Shown here: positions 1 to 5,877 of the stretch, piece by piece | Layout of the letters: every line of letters starts with the position of its first letter | Position numbering within the stretch: position 1 is the first letter of the stretch | Assembly: GCA_021647145.1 (NCBI GenBank) | Contig: JAKIVF010000098.1 | Span: 1-13,757, forward strand | Source: Methylococcaceae bacterium | GTDB taxonomy: Bacteria > Pseudomonadota > Gammaproteobacteria > Methylococcales > Methylomonadaceae | Direction: 5' to 3' | DNA length: 13,757 nucleotides | Position numbers and translations under genes: made by a program | The notes under the pieces: generated by a model | What the model saw: only the letters and a program-made list of their open reading frames with translations | The model's database searches: none | Told to the model about the DNA's origin: nothing

Positions 1-55
1 TTGATGGTTTCATAGTTCATAGAAAACATAGGAGATTACAAGAAAACATATTAAA

Positions 56-481
56 TTATTTTACTAACAATATAGGTATTTTTGATTTATGAATGACATA
101 ATTTGAAGTGCTTCCAAGAAACGCCTCTTTAATAGAACTAATTCCTCTTGAACCAATAACAATTAGATCAAAATTTCCATCATGTGCAAATTTTACTATT
201 CTTGGCCCTTCATCACCATGCATTATTTTTTCATAAAATAAAATCCCATTTTGTGCAGAATACATCTTTGCTTTTTTCATAAATTTATTTGGATTTTTCA
301 AAAGATAATTTTTGATGTATGCTTTTTGCTCAGTTGATGCAGGAGGGCTAAGAGGAGTTACATACAAGCCAATGATGATAGATTGACAATTTCTAGCGAT
401 AATGATTGCTTCGTCTAACCCTCTAAATGAATTTTTTGAACCATCCAAAGGGCTTCTTGTTCCGTGAGAAAAGACTTCCAA
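56..481 (-). CDS. Universal stress protein (UspA family), N-terminus atypical
   Basis: The 141 residues carry the C-terminal nucleotide-binding signature of ATP-binding Usp proteins, G110-x2-G113-x9-G123-S-T, followed by the final hydrophobic strand IPILLV. The early PLDGSKNS segment (residues 11-18) matches the conserved D-G-S after strand 1. The head is odd. Family members normally begin with a short hydrophobic strand such as ILVP directly before the D-G-S, but here that place is filled by polar residues that exist only because this frame runs inside the end of the cytochrome gene. The only upstream start is TTG at 481; the next is TTG at 448. The gene is last in the cytochrome cluster and overlaps NirC by 67 nt, so it is probably co-transcribed. 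Usp proteins are cytoplasmic and often induced by respiratory or redox stress. Family assignment is safe; start and integrity are uncertain. Confidence 0.8.
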   Translation of the reverse strand: MEVFSHGTRSPLDGSKNSFRGLDEAIIIARNCQSIIIGLYVTPLSPPASTEQKAYIKNYLLKNPNKFMKKAKMYSAQNGILFYEKIMHGDEGPRIVKFAHDGNFDLIVIGSRGISSIKEAFLGSTSNYVIHKSKIPILLVK

Positions 482-717
482 GGTGGCATAGCCGTCCCTT
501 TTCTACCGTCTAAAATAGTTTTCACAAGAAATCCGTCTGTTTTATTAGCTATTGCATCCATTAATAAAGACGGACCAAGCCCTCCTCTTAATAATAATCC
601 GTGACAAGATCCACAATCATGAGCAAGCATATTACGTAATTCTTTCTGCCTTTCTTCACTCGGATCATTAGCTATTGCACTAGTAAAAAAAAATAGCCCA
701 ATAATAACGTACCTCAT
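415..717 (-). CDS. nirC: NirC-like cytochrome c55X, periplasmic
   Basis: A 100-residue exported monohaem cytochrome. A short signal peptide (residues 1-16, ending A-I-A) precedes the haem motif C35-G-S-C-H39, and the likely sixth ligand is M77 in the TAMPPW segment. The stretch ELRNMLAHDCGSCHGL, then GGLGP, then PPW near the C-terminus is the pattern I know from NirC (cytochrome c55X), a small electron carrier of nir clusters tied to cytochrome cd1 and haem d1 maturation. It starts at an ATGA overlap with the preceding cytochrome, indicating translational coupling. Its C-terminus (ALWMVQKI) looks complete, so the overlap with the stress-protein gene was not caused by read-through of a broken cytochrome. 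The NirC assignment rests on recalled family pattern, without an alignment. Confidence 0.8.
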   Translation of the reverse strand: MRYVIIGLFFFTSAIANDPSEERQKELRNMLAHDCGSCHGLLLRGGLGPSLLMDAIANKTDGFLVKTILDGRKGTAMPPWKSFLTEQEALWMVQKIHLEG

Positions 718-1028
718 TCAGCTTTCAACCGACTATAATAATTAGCTATATTATTAATATCCTTATCTGTTAAAGACGCAGCAATATTATTCATAATTTC
801 TGAAATCCGAGTTTTATCCTGATATTGCTTTAAGGCTTTTTTAATATATTCCTCATCACGCCCAGCTAAAGAAGGAAAAGGAGATTCTGAGCTGGGTGCT
901 CTAACACCATGACATTGGGAACACACAGCAGCTGCGTTTACTTTTCCTGCATAAATACTTGCAGCCTGTGTGATGGATGAAAAAATAAGACTAGAAAAAG
1001 TTATTATTAAAAAACAGAGTGTCTTCAT
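714..1028 (-). CDS. Class I c-type cytochrome (c553/c4-like), periplasmic
   Basis: A 104-residue monohaem cytochrome. I place the start at ATG 1028 because a GGAG lies 7 nt ahead of it and a clean signal peptide follows (MKTLCFLIIT to TQA, about 22 residues); an ATG at 1061 would add 11 residues inside the preceding gene. The haem motif is C36-S-Q-C-H40. FPSLAGRDEEYI and a later MNNIAASLTDKDI-NNIA-YY pattern are typical of the cytochrome c553/c4 half-domain, with M79 as the likely distal ligand. The gene begins 4 nt after the stop of the c-d1 protein, and its ribosome-binding site lies in that gene's last codons, so the two are surely co-transcribed. A role as electron donor or acceptor for the c-d1 protein is inferred from context. 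Confidence 0.85.
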   Translation of the reverse strand: MKTLCFLIITFSSLIFSSITQAASIYAGKVNAAAVCSQCHGVRAPSSESPFPSLAGRDEEYIKKALKQYQDKTRISEIMNNIAASLTDKDINNIANYYSRLKAE

Positions 1029-1032
1029 CGTT

Positions 1033-2595
1033 TTACTCCATTTCATCAGGTGATAATCCACGAGTCATGTATTTAACACGACCTCTTGAAAAGATACCTG
1101 CGGGACTTTCCATTTGTATTGATGCTTTTTTCTTGAGTGATGTTGAATCATAAACAACGACCTCATCCCCAGCATAACCAGCACTAACATAAAGATATTT
1201 ACCATCAGCACTATATTCAGGAAAATAAGCATGTCCGCCTACATCCAGTGTTTTAACAACTTCCAATGTTTTTTTATCAATCAACTGAATAGTACGAGCG
1301 CGTCTATCTTTAGTAATAATATCGACAGCAACATAAGGAGCATTGGCATGTGCAGCAGGTGATTCCGTACCTCCAGAAACAGGAACTTGTTTAATCAGTT
1401 CCATTTTATCTAGATCCCAGACACTGACGACTGTTTTTTCACACGTTCCAAAGTTTGTACCAAAACCCAAAGTACGACCATCAACTTTAACTGCCGAACC
1501 ACCACCTACATGCGGAACACAACCCGCTTTTAATTTTTTGATAATTTTACGATCTTTTAAGTCAATCGCTATAACTACACTGTCATCATAAGAAGCAACC
1601 ATTAACTTTCGCCCCTTATGAGTTAAAAATGCATCATGCAAGTGCCTACCCACGTTTTTAATTTTAGTGATAGGAAAACCATCTTTTAAATCAACAACCC
1701 AAACTTGCCCTGCATTTTCTAAAGCAATCGCAAAAACATCAGCATACGGTGTTCCAATAATCATACCTGAATCGGATGTCACCTTTTTTCCATCAGGATC
1801 AACACCCTCAAGCTCTAGCAATTTTAAAGGTTCTAAATCAGAATTTAAAATCACAGCATTATGTGGAACAAATGATCCTGCCATAATGTGCTTACCATCA
1901 CGGGAAACACCTAAAGCGGGTCCATTAAAACCAGTCTTAATACTACGAACAGCTTTCATAGAGTACAAATCGACTTTAAATAATTCAGCCGTATCTGTTT
2001 TAACATAAGCCCAGCGTTCATTCGCCGGATCAAAATCAATAATGTGTGCGGCTGTACCCGTTTCTATTTCACCAACAATCTTATGTGTTTTACTGTTAAT
2101 AAACACTGCTTTTGAACCTTTTCCACGACCATATTTCCCACGAGCAGCAACACCTATCAAATCATCCATACTATCAATTTGATAAGTCGGCTTTGTTGGC
2201 AATTTACTTTCATCCTTGACATAGACTTTCAAAGACGCCTTCATATCTTTAATTGTCCATGGAGGGTTATCTAACTTAGGTGTAGATTGAAGGTGTTTAA
2301 CCATTGCGCGAATTTCTTGATCACTCAGTCGACCGAAGAAAGGAGGCATTAAGGTTTCAAAACTTCCAGTCATAATCAAAGAACGTAATGCGGTAGGGCT
2401 TCGTCCCTTTAAAGTTTCTTCATTTAATGCGGGAGCCAAATACCCCCCATGGTCTGAGCCATGACAACTAGCACAATTATTCTGATACAACTGGTGCATA
2501 TTATCTGAACTGGTAGCCTGAATACTAACAGGTAACAAGAGCAAAGCAGCAACACCCACTAAAAATGATCTATTCAATAGAATTATTATTTTCAT
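1033..2595 (-). CDS. nirN: Cytochrome c-d1 haem protein, NirN-like (alternatively NirS-like)
   Basis: The 520 residues begin with a signal peptide (1-27) and a class I cytochrome domain (C41-A-S-C-H45, likely Met ligand M83 in TLMPPF). An eight-bladed-propeller-type d1-haem domain follows, from about residue 120 to 505. Expected d1-site histidines are visible: H184 in GTAAHI (axial ligand position), H320 in HLHD and H362 in VPHVGG; the chain closes with the family's GHAYFPEYS and SPAGIF segments. NirS is cytochrome cd1 nitrite reductase. NirN is its paralogue, which in Pseudomonas acts in the last step of haem d1 synthesis. I favour NirN because of the length, the closing segments and the NirC-like gene downstream, but cannot exclude a reductase. 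ATG 2595 has AGGA at 7-nt spacing. No other nir biosynthesis gene is in the window. Confidence 0.75.
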   Translation of the reverse strand: MKIIILLNRSFLVGVAALLLLPVSIQATSSDNMHQLYQNNCASCHGSDHGGYLAPALNEETLKGRSPTALRSLIMTGSFETLMPPFFGRLSDQEIRAMVKHLQSTPKLDNPPWTIKDMKASLKVYVKDESKLPTKPTYQIDSMDDLIGVAARGKYGRGKGSKAVFINSKTHKIVGEIETGTAAHIIDFDPANERWAYVKTDTAELFKVDLYSMKAVRSIKTGFNGPALGVSRDGKHIMAGSFVPHNAVILNSDLEPLKLLELEGVDPDGKKVTSDSGMIIGTPYADVFAIALENAGQVWVVDLKDGFPITKIKNVGRHLHDAFLTHKGRKLMVASYDDSVVIAIDLKDRKIIKKLKAGCVPHVGGGSAVKVDGRTLGFGTNFGTCEKTVVSVWDLDKMELIKQVPVSGGTESPAAHANAPYVAVDIITKDRRARTIQLIDKKTLEVVKTLDVGGHAYFPEYSADGKYLYVSAGYAGDEVVVYDSTSLKKKASIQMESPAGIFSRGRVKYMTRGLSPDEME

Positions 2596-2622
2596 TTTAT
2601 TTCCTACTTCTTTTCGTGTGAA

Positions 2623-2648
2623 TTAATATAGAAACTAAAGATTATTAA
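2623..2648. promoter_or_regulatory. Candidate operator, copy 1 of a 26-bp element
   Basis: Arms TTAATA (2623-2628) and TATTAA (2643-2648) form a perfect 6-bp inverted repeat with a 14-bp spacer, 28-53 nt in front of the c-d1 gene start. The left half reads TTAATATAGAAAC. A second copy lies at 4384-4409; 20 of 26 positions agree on the plus strand, with identical arm spacing. On the minus strand the left arm contains TATATT, which could be a -10 box for the cytochrome genes, so a bound protein would probably occlude the promoter. The region is AT-rich, so chance contributes to the match. Confidence 0.4.
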
Positions 2649-2801
2649 AGGATCTCTGATCAAGTTTATTAGAGGCTCCTTAAGTGATTTAGCACAAGCT
2701 AATGTTATATTATTCAAGGATTATATCAAAATGCAAGGTTCCATCTCTAGATGTTTTGAAATTGATATTAAAACCGTGTGGGGTTATTTAGAATCAAACT
2801 C

Positions 2802-2831
2802 AAAAAAGTCGGTAGCGAACTACTACCGACT
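2802..2831 (-). terminator. Intrinsic terminator, minus strand, inside the leader of the cytochrome genes
   Basis: AGTCGGTAG (2807-2815) and CTACCGACT (2823-2831) form a perfect 9-bp stem with five G-C pairs and a 7-nt loop. Read on the minus strand, the stem is followed at once by five U (2806-2802), the classical intrinsic terminator layout. On the plus strand no U-run follows. No annotated minus-strand gene ends before it, so it must stop a short transcript started between here and 2998, or act as an attenuator for the cytochrome genes beginning at 2595. Confidence 0.6.
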
Positions 2832-2945
2832 GTAGATTTACGTGCTTATAGTTAAACTTACTTCCATGTTAAAATACCTTTCGGAGAATTATCCTAGAAT
2901 TTAAATAGTAAGAGGAATGATTAAACCCTTACAATTTCGATTCGC
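2805..2945 (-). ncRNA. Possible short leader RNA or small RNA between a minus-strand promoter and the terminator
   Basis: A transcript starting from the minus-strand promoter-like signal at 2952-2978 and ending at the terminator at 2802-2831 would be about 140 nt. It contains a 9-codon open frame (2867-2838, MEVSLTIST) with AAGG about 9 nt upstream, whose stop lies 6 nt before the terminator stem. That arrangement resembles a leader-peptide attenuator, but the peptide is not enriched in any one amino acid. Existence and ends are inferred from signals alone. Confidence 0.25.
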
Positions 2946-2951
2946 TATCAC

Positions 2952-2978
2952 TTTATAATTTATACTTTCTCCTGTCAA
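2952..2978 (-). promoter_or_regulatory. Promoter-like signal, minus strand, toward the cytochrome genes
   Basis: Read on the minus strand, TTGACA (2978-2973) is a perfect -35 hexamer. TATAAA (2957-2952) follows after a 15-bp spacer, shorter than the usual 17; TAAAGT at a 17-bp spacer is the alternative. The -10 overlaps the TATAAT of the divergent plus-strand signal, so the two promoters would compete for polymerase. Confidence 0.35.
2954..2959 (+). promoter_or_regulatory. Possible -10 box for the double-MarR gene
   Basis: A perfect TATAAT lies about 40 nt before the TTG start at 2999. Only a poor -35 (TTACAA, 2929-2934, spacer 19) can be offered. A second TATAAT at 2989-2994 is so close to the start that it would give a leaderless message or favour the in-frame TTG at 3032. 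Confidence 0.35.
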
Positions 2979-2998
2979 GACAAGAATTTATAATCGCC

Positions 2999-4096
2999 TT
3001 GGAAGAAGTTAGAAATCAGAAAGATAATATTTTGAACCTTAATAACATACATAAATCTACACAAGAAATTGATTTTTTTGAAATCATTAAATGTATGGCT
3101 GCATTAATTCGCTCTGAAGAACGAAAAAAATGTACTGAATTAAGATTACAGTTAATACACTTTGAAGTATTACAATATTTATCACACTCTAATCAATACA
3201 CGGATACACCCGCGGCAACAGCTTCTTATTTTGGTATGACAAGGGGAACGGTTTCTCAGTCTCTAATTGTTCTCGAAAAAAAAGGTTATCTGGAAAAAAG
3301 CAAGGATAAAAATGATAAGCGTGTTATTCATATTACCCTGCTTCCATCTGGACAAGCGATTTTAAAAAAAGCACGTAGAACAGAATTATTCAATAAAGCA
3401 ACTAATATAATTAAAGAAAATACTTCAACTCCAATCAAAATTAATATTTTTTTTAATGTACTTAATGCTTTACAAAAAGCCCTACAAACACAATCTTTTA
3501 ATTCAGGAAAGAATAAAAATAGTGCCATGATAAAAAAACCAACTATTTTCGATTTAATTGAACTTATGGCAATACTCATTCGTTCCGAAGAACGGAAAAA
3601 ATGTACTAAACTAAAAATACAAATGGTGCATTTTCAAGTCTTAGAATATTTATCTCTTTGTAATAAATACAGCGACACACCTGCTGCAATTGCTAACTAC
3701 TTAGGTATGACTCGAGGTACAATTTCTCAGACTCTTATTCTTTTAGAAAAACGAAAGTTTATTAAAAAAAATCAAGACTTGACTGACAAACGTGTATTTC
3801 ACATCCAATTACTAAAAAAGGGTTTTAATATTTTAAATCGAGCAAAACCAACTGACTTATTTAAAAAAGCCAGCATAATTTTAAAAAAAAATTCATCTAC
3901 AATACCGGACGGGAAAGATTTTTTTATTGAAGCATTAACAGCATTACAGAAAGCCAACAATTCTTATTCATTTGGCATTTGCATAACATGTAAAAACTTT
4001 ATCACTAATTCAACAGGTTTCTTTTGTCAGCTTACTCAAGAAAACCTAAGCATTAGTGATAGTGAGAAGATTTGTCAGGAACATGTTCCAATATAA
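2999..4096 (+). CDS. Tandem-MarR transcriptional regulator with C-terminal four-cysteine cluster
   Basis: The 365 residues contain two MarR winged-helix domains in one chain. Residues 27-134 and 184-291 align without gaps, with about 65 of 108 identical by hand count. Each has the recognition-helix region (GMTRGTVSQSLIVLEKK and GMTRGTISQTLILLEKR) and wing (DKRV-H). After the second copy comes C328-x2-C331-x11-C343-x15-C359, ending K-I-C-Q-E-H, which looks like a Zn or Fe-S site. C45 and C202 occupy equivalent positions in the two copies (ERKKCT). MarR proteins normally act as homodimers of about 150 residues, so this may be a single-chain pseudo-dimer. The TTG start at 2999 lacks a clear ribosome-binding site; TTG 3032 is an alternative, and the ATG at residue 33 would cut into helix 1. 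The gene is divergent from the cytochrome cluster, suggesting control of it (inference). Confidence 0.85.
   Translation: MEEVRNQKDNILNLNNIHKSTQEIDFFEIIKCMAALIRSEERKKCTELRLQLIHFEVLQYLSHSNQYTDTPAATASYFGMTRGTVSQSLIVLEKKGYLEKSKDKNDKRVIHITLLPSGQAILKKARRTELFNKATNIIKENTSTPIKINIFFNVLNALQKALQTQSFNSGKNKNSAMIKKPTIFDLIELMAILIRSEERKKCTKLKIQMVHFQVLEYLSLCNKYSDTPAAIANYLGMTRGTISQTLILLEKRKFIKKNQDLTDKRVFHIQLLKKGFNILNRAKPTDLFKKASIILKKNSSTIPDGKDFFIEALTALQKANNSYSFGICITCKNFITNSTGFFCQLTQENLSISDSEKICQEHVPI
3077..3871 (+). repeat. Internal tandem gene duplication (MarR unit copies at 3077-3400 and 3548-3871)
   Basis: The two 324-nt units are 471 nt apart start to start and encode ungapped homologous domains. The best-kept block is LIRSEERKKCT in both copies. 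Synonymous and conservative changes are spread along the rest, so the duplication is old and both halves appear to have stayed under selection. The linker (residues 135-183) carries no four-cysteine cluster, so only the last copy keeps one. Confidence 0.85.
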
Positions 4097-4354
4097 AAGT
4101 ATTCTATTTATATAATTCTTCAACGAAAATAATTATTTTTTTCTCAGTACTGCAAAAATACGGCTATAACATCTCTATCAACGCACCCTTTTTTTCAGAT
4201 TAAGGCTGCTGGAAATCAATAACCAACCATATTACTTGCTCCCTGATGCATAAGTGCTCGACAATCTCCACAAAAAGAGTTTGATCATCACTTCTCATAT
4301 AAACTTCAAAACATTGATAAAGCAAAATACAACAAATAGCGAATCAATATTTAT
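4097..4354. other. Intergenic stretch with AT palindrome and a possible gene remnant
   Basis: Just after the regulator stop, AAAATAA-TTATTTT (4126-4139) runs into three more T (to 4142). It could end the plus-strand transcript, but has no G-C pairs or loop and is weak. On the minus strand a frame is open from 4343 to a stop at 4200, with an internal ATG at 4298 and no ribosome-binding site; it contains TLFVEIVEHLCIREQVIW. This could be debris of a decayed gene or mobile element, or chance. I see nothing else here. Confidence 0.25.
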
Positions 4355-4384
4355 TTGACAAAAAGAGGCTTTTCTTATTATAGT
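4355..4384 (+). promoter_or_regulatory. Sigma-70-type promoter for the small membrane protein gene
   Basis: TTGACA (4355-4360) is a perfect -35 and TATAGT (4379-4384) a near-perfect -10, with an 18-bp spacer. Transcription would begin near 4391, giving a 5' untranslated region of about 90 nt before the ATG at 4480. The start point falls within the 26-bp candidate operator that follows. Confidence 0.6.
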
Positions 4385-4409
4385 TAATATCGAAACGATA
4401 CTATATTAA
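4384..4409. promoter_or_regulatory. Candidate operator, copy 2 of the 26-bp element
   Basis: Arms TTAATAT (4384-4390) and ATATTAA (4403-4409) form a perfect 7-bp inverted repeat. Nested inside is TATCG-AAA-CGATA (4388-4400), also perfect. The element begins in the -10 box and covers the predicted transcription start, a typical repressor position. The left half, TTAATATCGAAAC, matches copy 1 at 2623 except for one base. Confidence 0.45.
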
Positions 4410-4479
4410 GACAATCTATCTCCTTTTCTTTTATCTTAATTGTATCAACTCCTATAAAAAACAATAAAGGTGGAATACA

Positions 4480-4653
4480 ATGACTTCAGAAATCAAAGAA
4501 AAAGATAATTTTGTTTTATATATTGCAATAATTGCGGCTATTTTTATTACTGCTCTCCTTATAGTTAAGAGTAGTGAAAATGATAAATTTGCCCCAATAA
4601 AAGCACAGGCAGCGGAAGAACTCCGACTTATGAATATTCGTGTTTTGAATTAA
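4480..4653 (+). CDS. Small single-pass membrane protein, unknown function
   Basis: A 57-residue protein starts at ATG 4480, with a strong ribosome-binding site (AGGTGG, 6 nt ahead). Residues 1-10 are polar and charged, 11-29 form one hydrophobic helix (FVLYIAIIAAIFITALLIV), and about 28 polar residues follow (SSENDKF to RVLN). Charge balance does not settle orientation clearly. It is too short for many gene callers. It follows a good promoter and operator-like repeat and is 55 nt ahead of the secreted six-cysteine protein, so the two are likely one transcript. The shape resembles small accessory subunits of membrane complexes, but I recognise no family. Confidence 0.7.
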   Translation: MTSEIKEKDNFVLYIAIIAAIFITALLIVKSSENDKFAPIKAQAAEELRLMNIRVLN

Positions 4654-4708
4654 TTCTCAATTTTTTTAATTTATTTACGCATAAATGTATTCAATTTGGA
4701 GAAATCTT

Positions 4709-5068
4709 ATGAAACTTATTTTGATTGGTACAACGCTAATATTATCTTTTTTATCTACCTCATCACTCTCAACTGAATATATCTATAGAGATCTGATGGC
4801 TAACACACTCCCTTCCGCAAAGTGTGAAATACAATCAAAGGCTGAGGAAACAGCTAGAAAACCCTATAAAATGAAACGATATTCAAAAAGATTTTGTCAA
4901 ACACAAGGCTACGGCTGGGGGCTTGAAGAAATTACAAAGAATGGTAAAATTGCCTGTAACGAATGTACGTCTAATAAAAGCTTGAAAAAATGCTATATAA
5001 AAGATGTCATAGTAAAATGTAAACGTATTAAACTAGGGACTGTGGGGATGCTTCCTGGTCAAGGATAA
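4709..5068 (+). CDS. Secreted six-cysteine small protein, unknown function
   Basis: I place the start at ATG 4709, which has GGAG 8 nt upstream; an ATG at 4685 would add 8 residues and has no such site. The 119-residue product begins with a signal peptide (MKLILIGTTLILSFLSTSSL, about 21 residues). The mature part is basic and holds six cysteines (39, 63, 83, 86, 95, 104 in precursor numbering), including C83-N-E-C86. An even number of cysteines in an exported protein suggests up to three disulphides; the C-x2-C could instead bind metal. QTQGYGWGLEE (64-74) is a distinctive centre. I do not recognise the family. It follows the small membrane protein and converges on the YeeZ-like gene with 29 nt between stops, where I see no clear terminator. 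Confidence 0.75.
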   Translation: MKLILIGTTLILSFLSTSSLSTEYIYRDLMANTLPSAKCEIQSKAEETARKPYKMKRYSKRFCQTQGYGWGLEEITKNGKIACNECTSNKSLKKCYIKDVIVKCKRIKLGTVGMLPGQG

Positions 5069-5097
5069 CCAGAATTAAATGATAATTGGAATCGCTG

Positions 5098-5877
5098 TTA
5101 AGTAAAAGTTATATCCATTAAATCTTTATGTAAAAACTCATAATTTAAGACATTTTTTACTTTAGTATTACTAATAACTTTAAACACCTTTTCTTTTGGA
5201 TTCGCAAAATTCGGAGCAGGAAAACCAATATCATTAGATACTTTTGTATAAAACTGCTTTTTTGTAGGATGAGTATCTGTGCAACAATTAAACTCCTGCC
5301 CCCAAACTTGTTGCTCAATAATTTGACTTATAATTCCGATGCAATCATCACGATGAATAAGGTTTACATTTGCATCGGGATTTTGAACTAGTTTTCCTTG
5401 ACTAAAAAATTTACCAGGATTTCGTTTATATCCAATTAATCCCCCAAACCTAACTACTGTAATTTTAAATTTCTTACTTTCCCTTAGTAAAGTTTCAATT
5501 TTATATAAGGGGCTTTCTGTTAACTCAAGTCCGTCAGATTCAGAAATCACACAACTCTCATCTCCATAAACTGATGTTGAGCTAACATACAATACCTTTT
5601 TAATCTTAGATTTTTCTATTTCTTTTAACAAAAATTCAAAATAATCTCTATTTTTAACTGGAATATTGATTATTAAAATATCTGCTTGTAAAAATGTCTG
5701 GATATTGCTTGATAAGGATCCAATATTAATAACAAAGGGACTAACCTTAATAGCTGCCAATTCTGATAAACGAATAGGTGAAGTGGTTGATGCTTTGATA
5801 GAATATCCTTTTTTTACAAAATATTTGGATAGTGAAAACCCAAGCCAACCACTCCCTAAAAGACTGATAGTTTTAAT
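5098..5877 (-). CDS. YeeZ-like NAD(P)-binding Rossmann protein (extended SDR/epimerase family), probable ATT start
   Basis: From the first ordinary start (TTG 5760) the product is 220 residues and lacks a nucleotide-binding loop. The frame stays open upstream to a TGA at about 5900 and encodes IKTISLLGSGWLGFSLSKYF, a textbook Rossmann beta-alpha unit with G-S-G-W-L-G, as in YeeZ-type proteins. No ATG, GTG or TTG precedes it. An ATT at 5877-5875 sits 7 nt after AAAGG and is the best candidate start, giving 259 residues. Other family marks are YVSSTSVYG, VVRFGGLIG, and LIHRDDCIGII. YeeZ relatives are epimerase-like proteins of poorly known substrate. Either the gene uses a rare ATT start, like infC, or a former ATG has mutated and expression is impaired. 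The gene stands alone between convergent and unrelated neighbours. Confidence 0.75.
   Translation of the reverse strand: MKTISLLGSGWLGFSLSKYFVKKGYSIKASTTSPIRLSELAAIKVSPFVINIGSLSSNIQTFLQADILIINIPVKNRDYFEFLLKEIEKSKIKKVLYVSSTSVYGDESCVISESDGLELTESPLYKIETLLRESKKFKITVVRFGGLIGYKRNPGKFFSQGKLVQNPDANVNLIHRDDCIGIISQIIEQQVWGQEFNCCTDTHPTKKQFYTKVSNDIGFPAPNFANPKEKVFKVISNTKVKNVLNYEFLHKDLMDITFT

Noticed and set aside
21..50. Exact direct repeat AGAAAACATA at 21-30 and 41-50, downstream of the stress-protein gene
   Set aside because: Two short AT-rich copies only, with no further units and no stem-loop or gene context; neither CRISPR-like nor a clear operator.
1343..2008. Plus-strand open frames opposite the c-d1 cytochrome gene
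   Set aside because: They are shadows of the minus-strand coding sequence, which has clear domains, haem ligands and a ribosome-binding site.
2650..2663. TTGAT half-site on the minus strand, resembling half of an FNR/DNR box before the c-d1 gene
   Set aside because: The second half reads GATCC instead of ATCAA, so only one arm matches. It is not enough to call an FNR-type site.
2632..2836. Plus-strand open frame of about 67 codons, with protein-like text such as DLAQANVILFKDYIKM, between the cytochrome genes and the regulator
   Set aside because: It has no start codon near its 5' end, no ribosome-binding site at its internal ATG, and its end coincides with the terminator hairpin of the other strand. 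It may be a fragment, but chance openness in AT-rich DNA is as likely.
3328..3579. Minus-strand open frame inside the double-MarR gene
   Set aside because: It lies within the repeated coding region and has no family features; the plus-strand domains explain the sequence.
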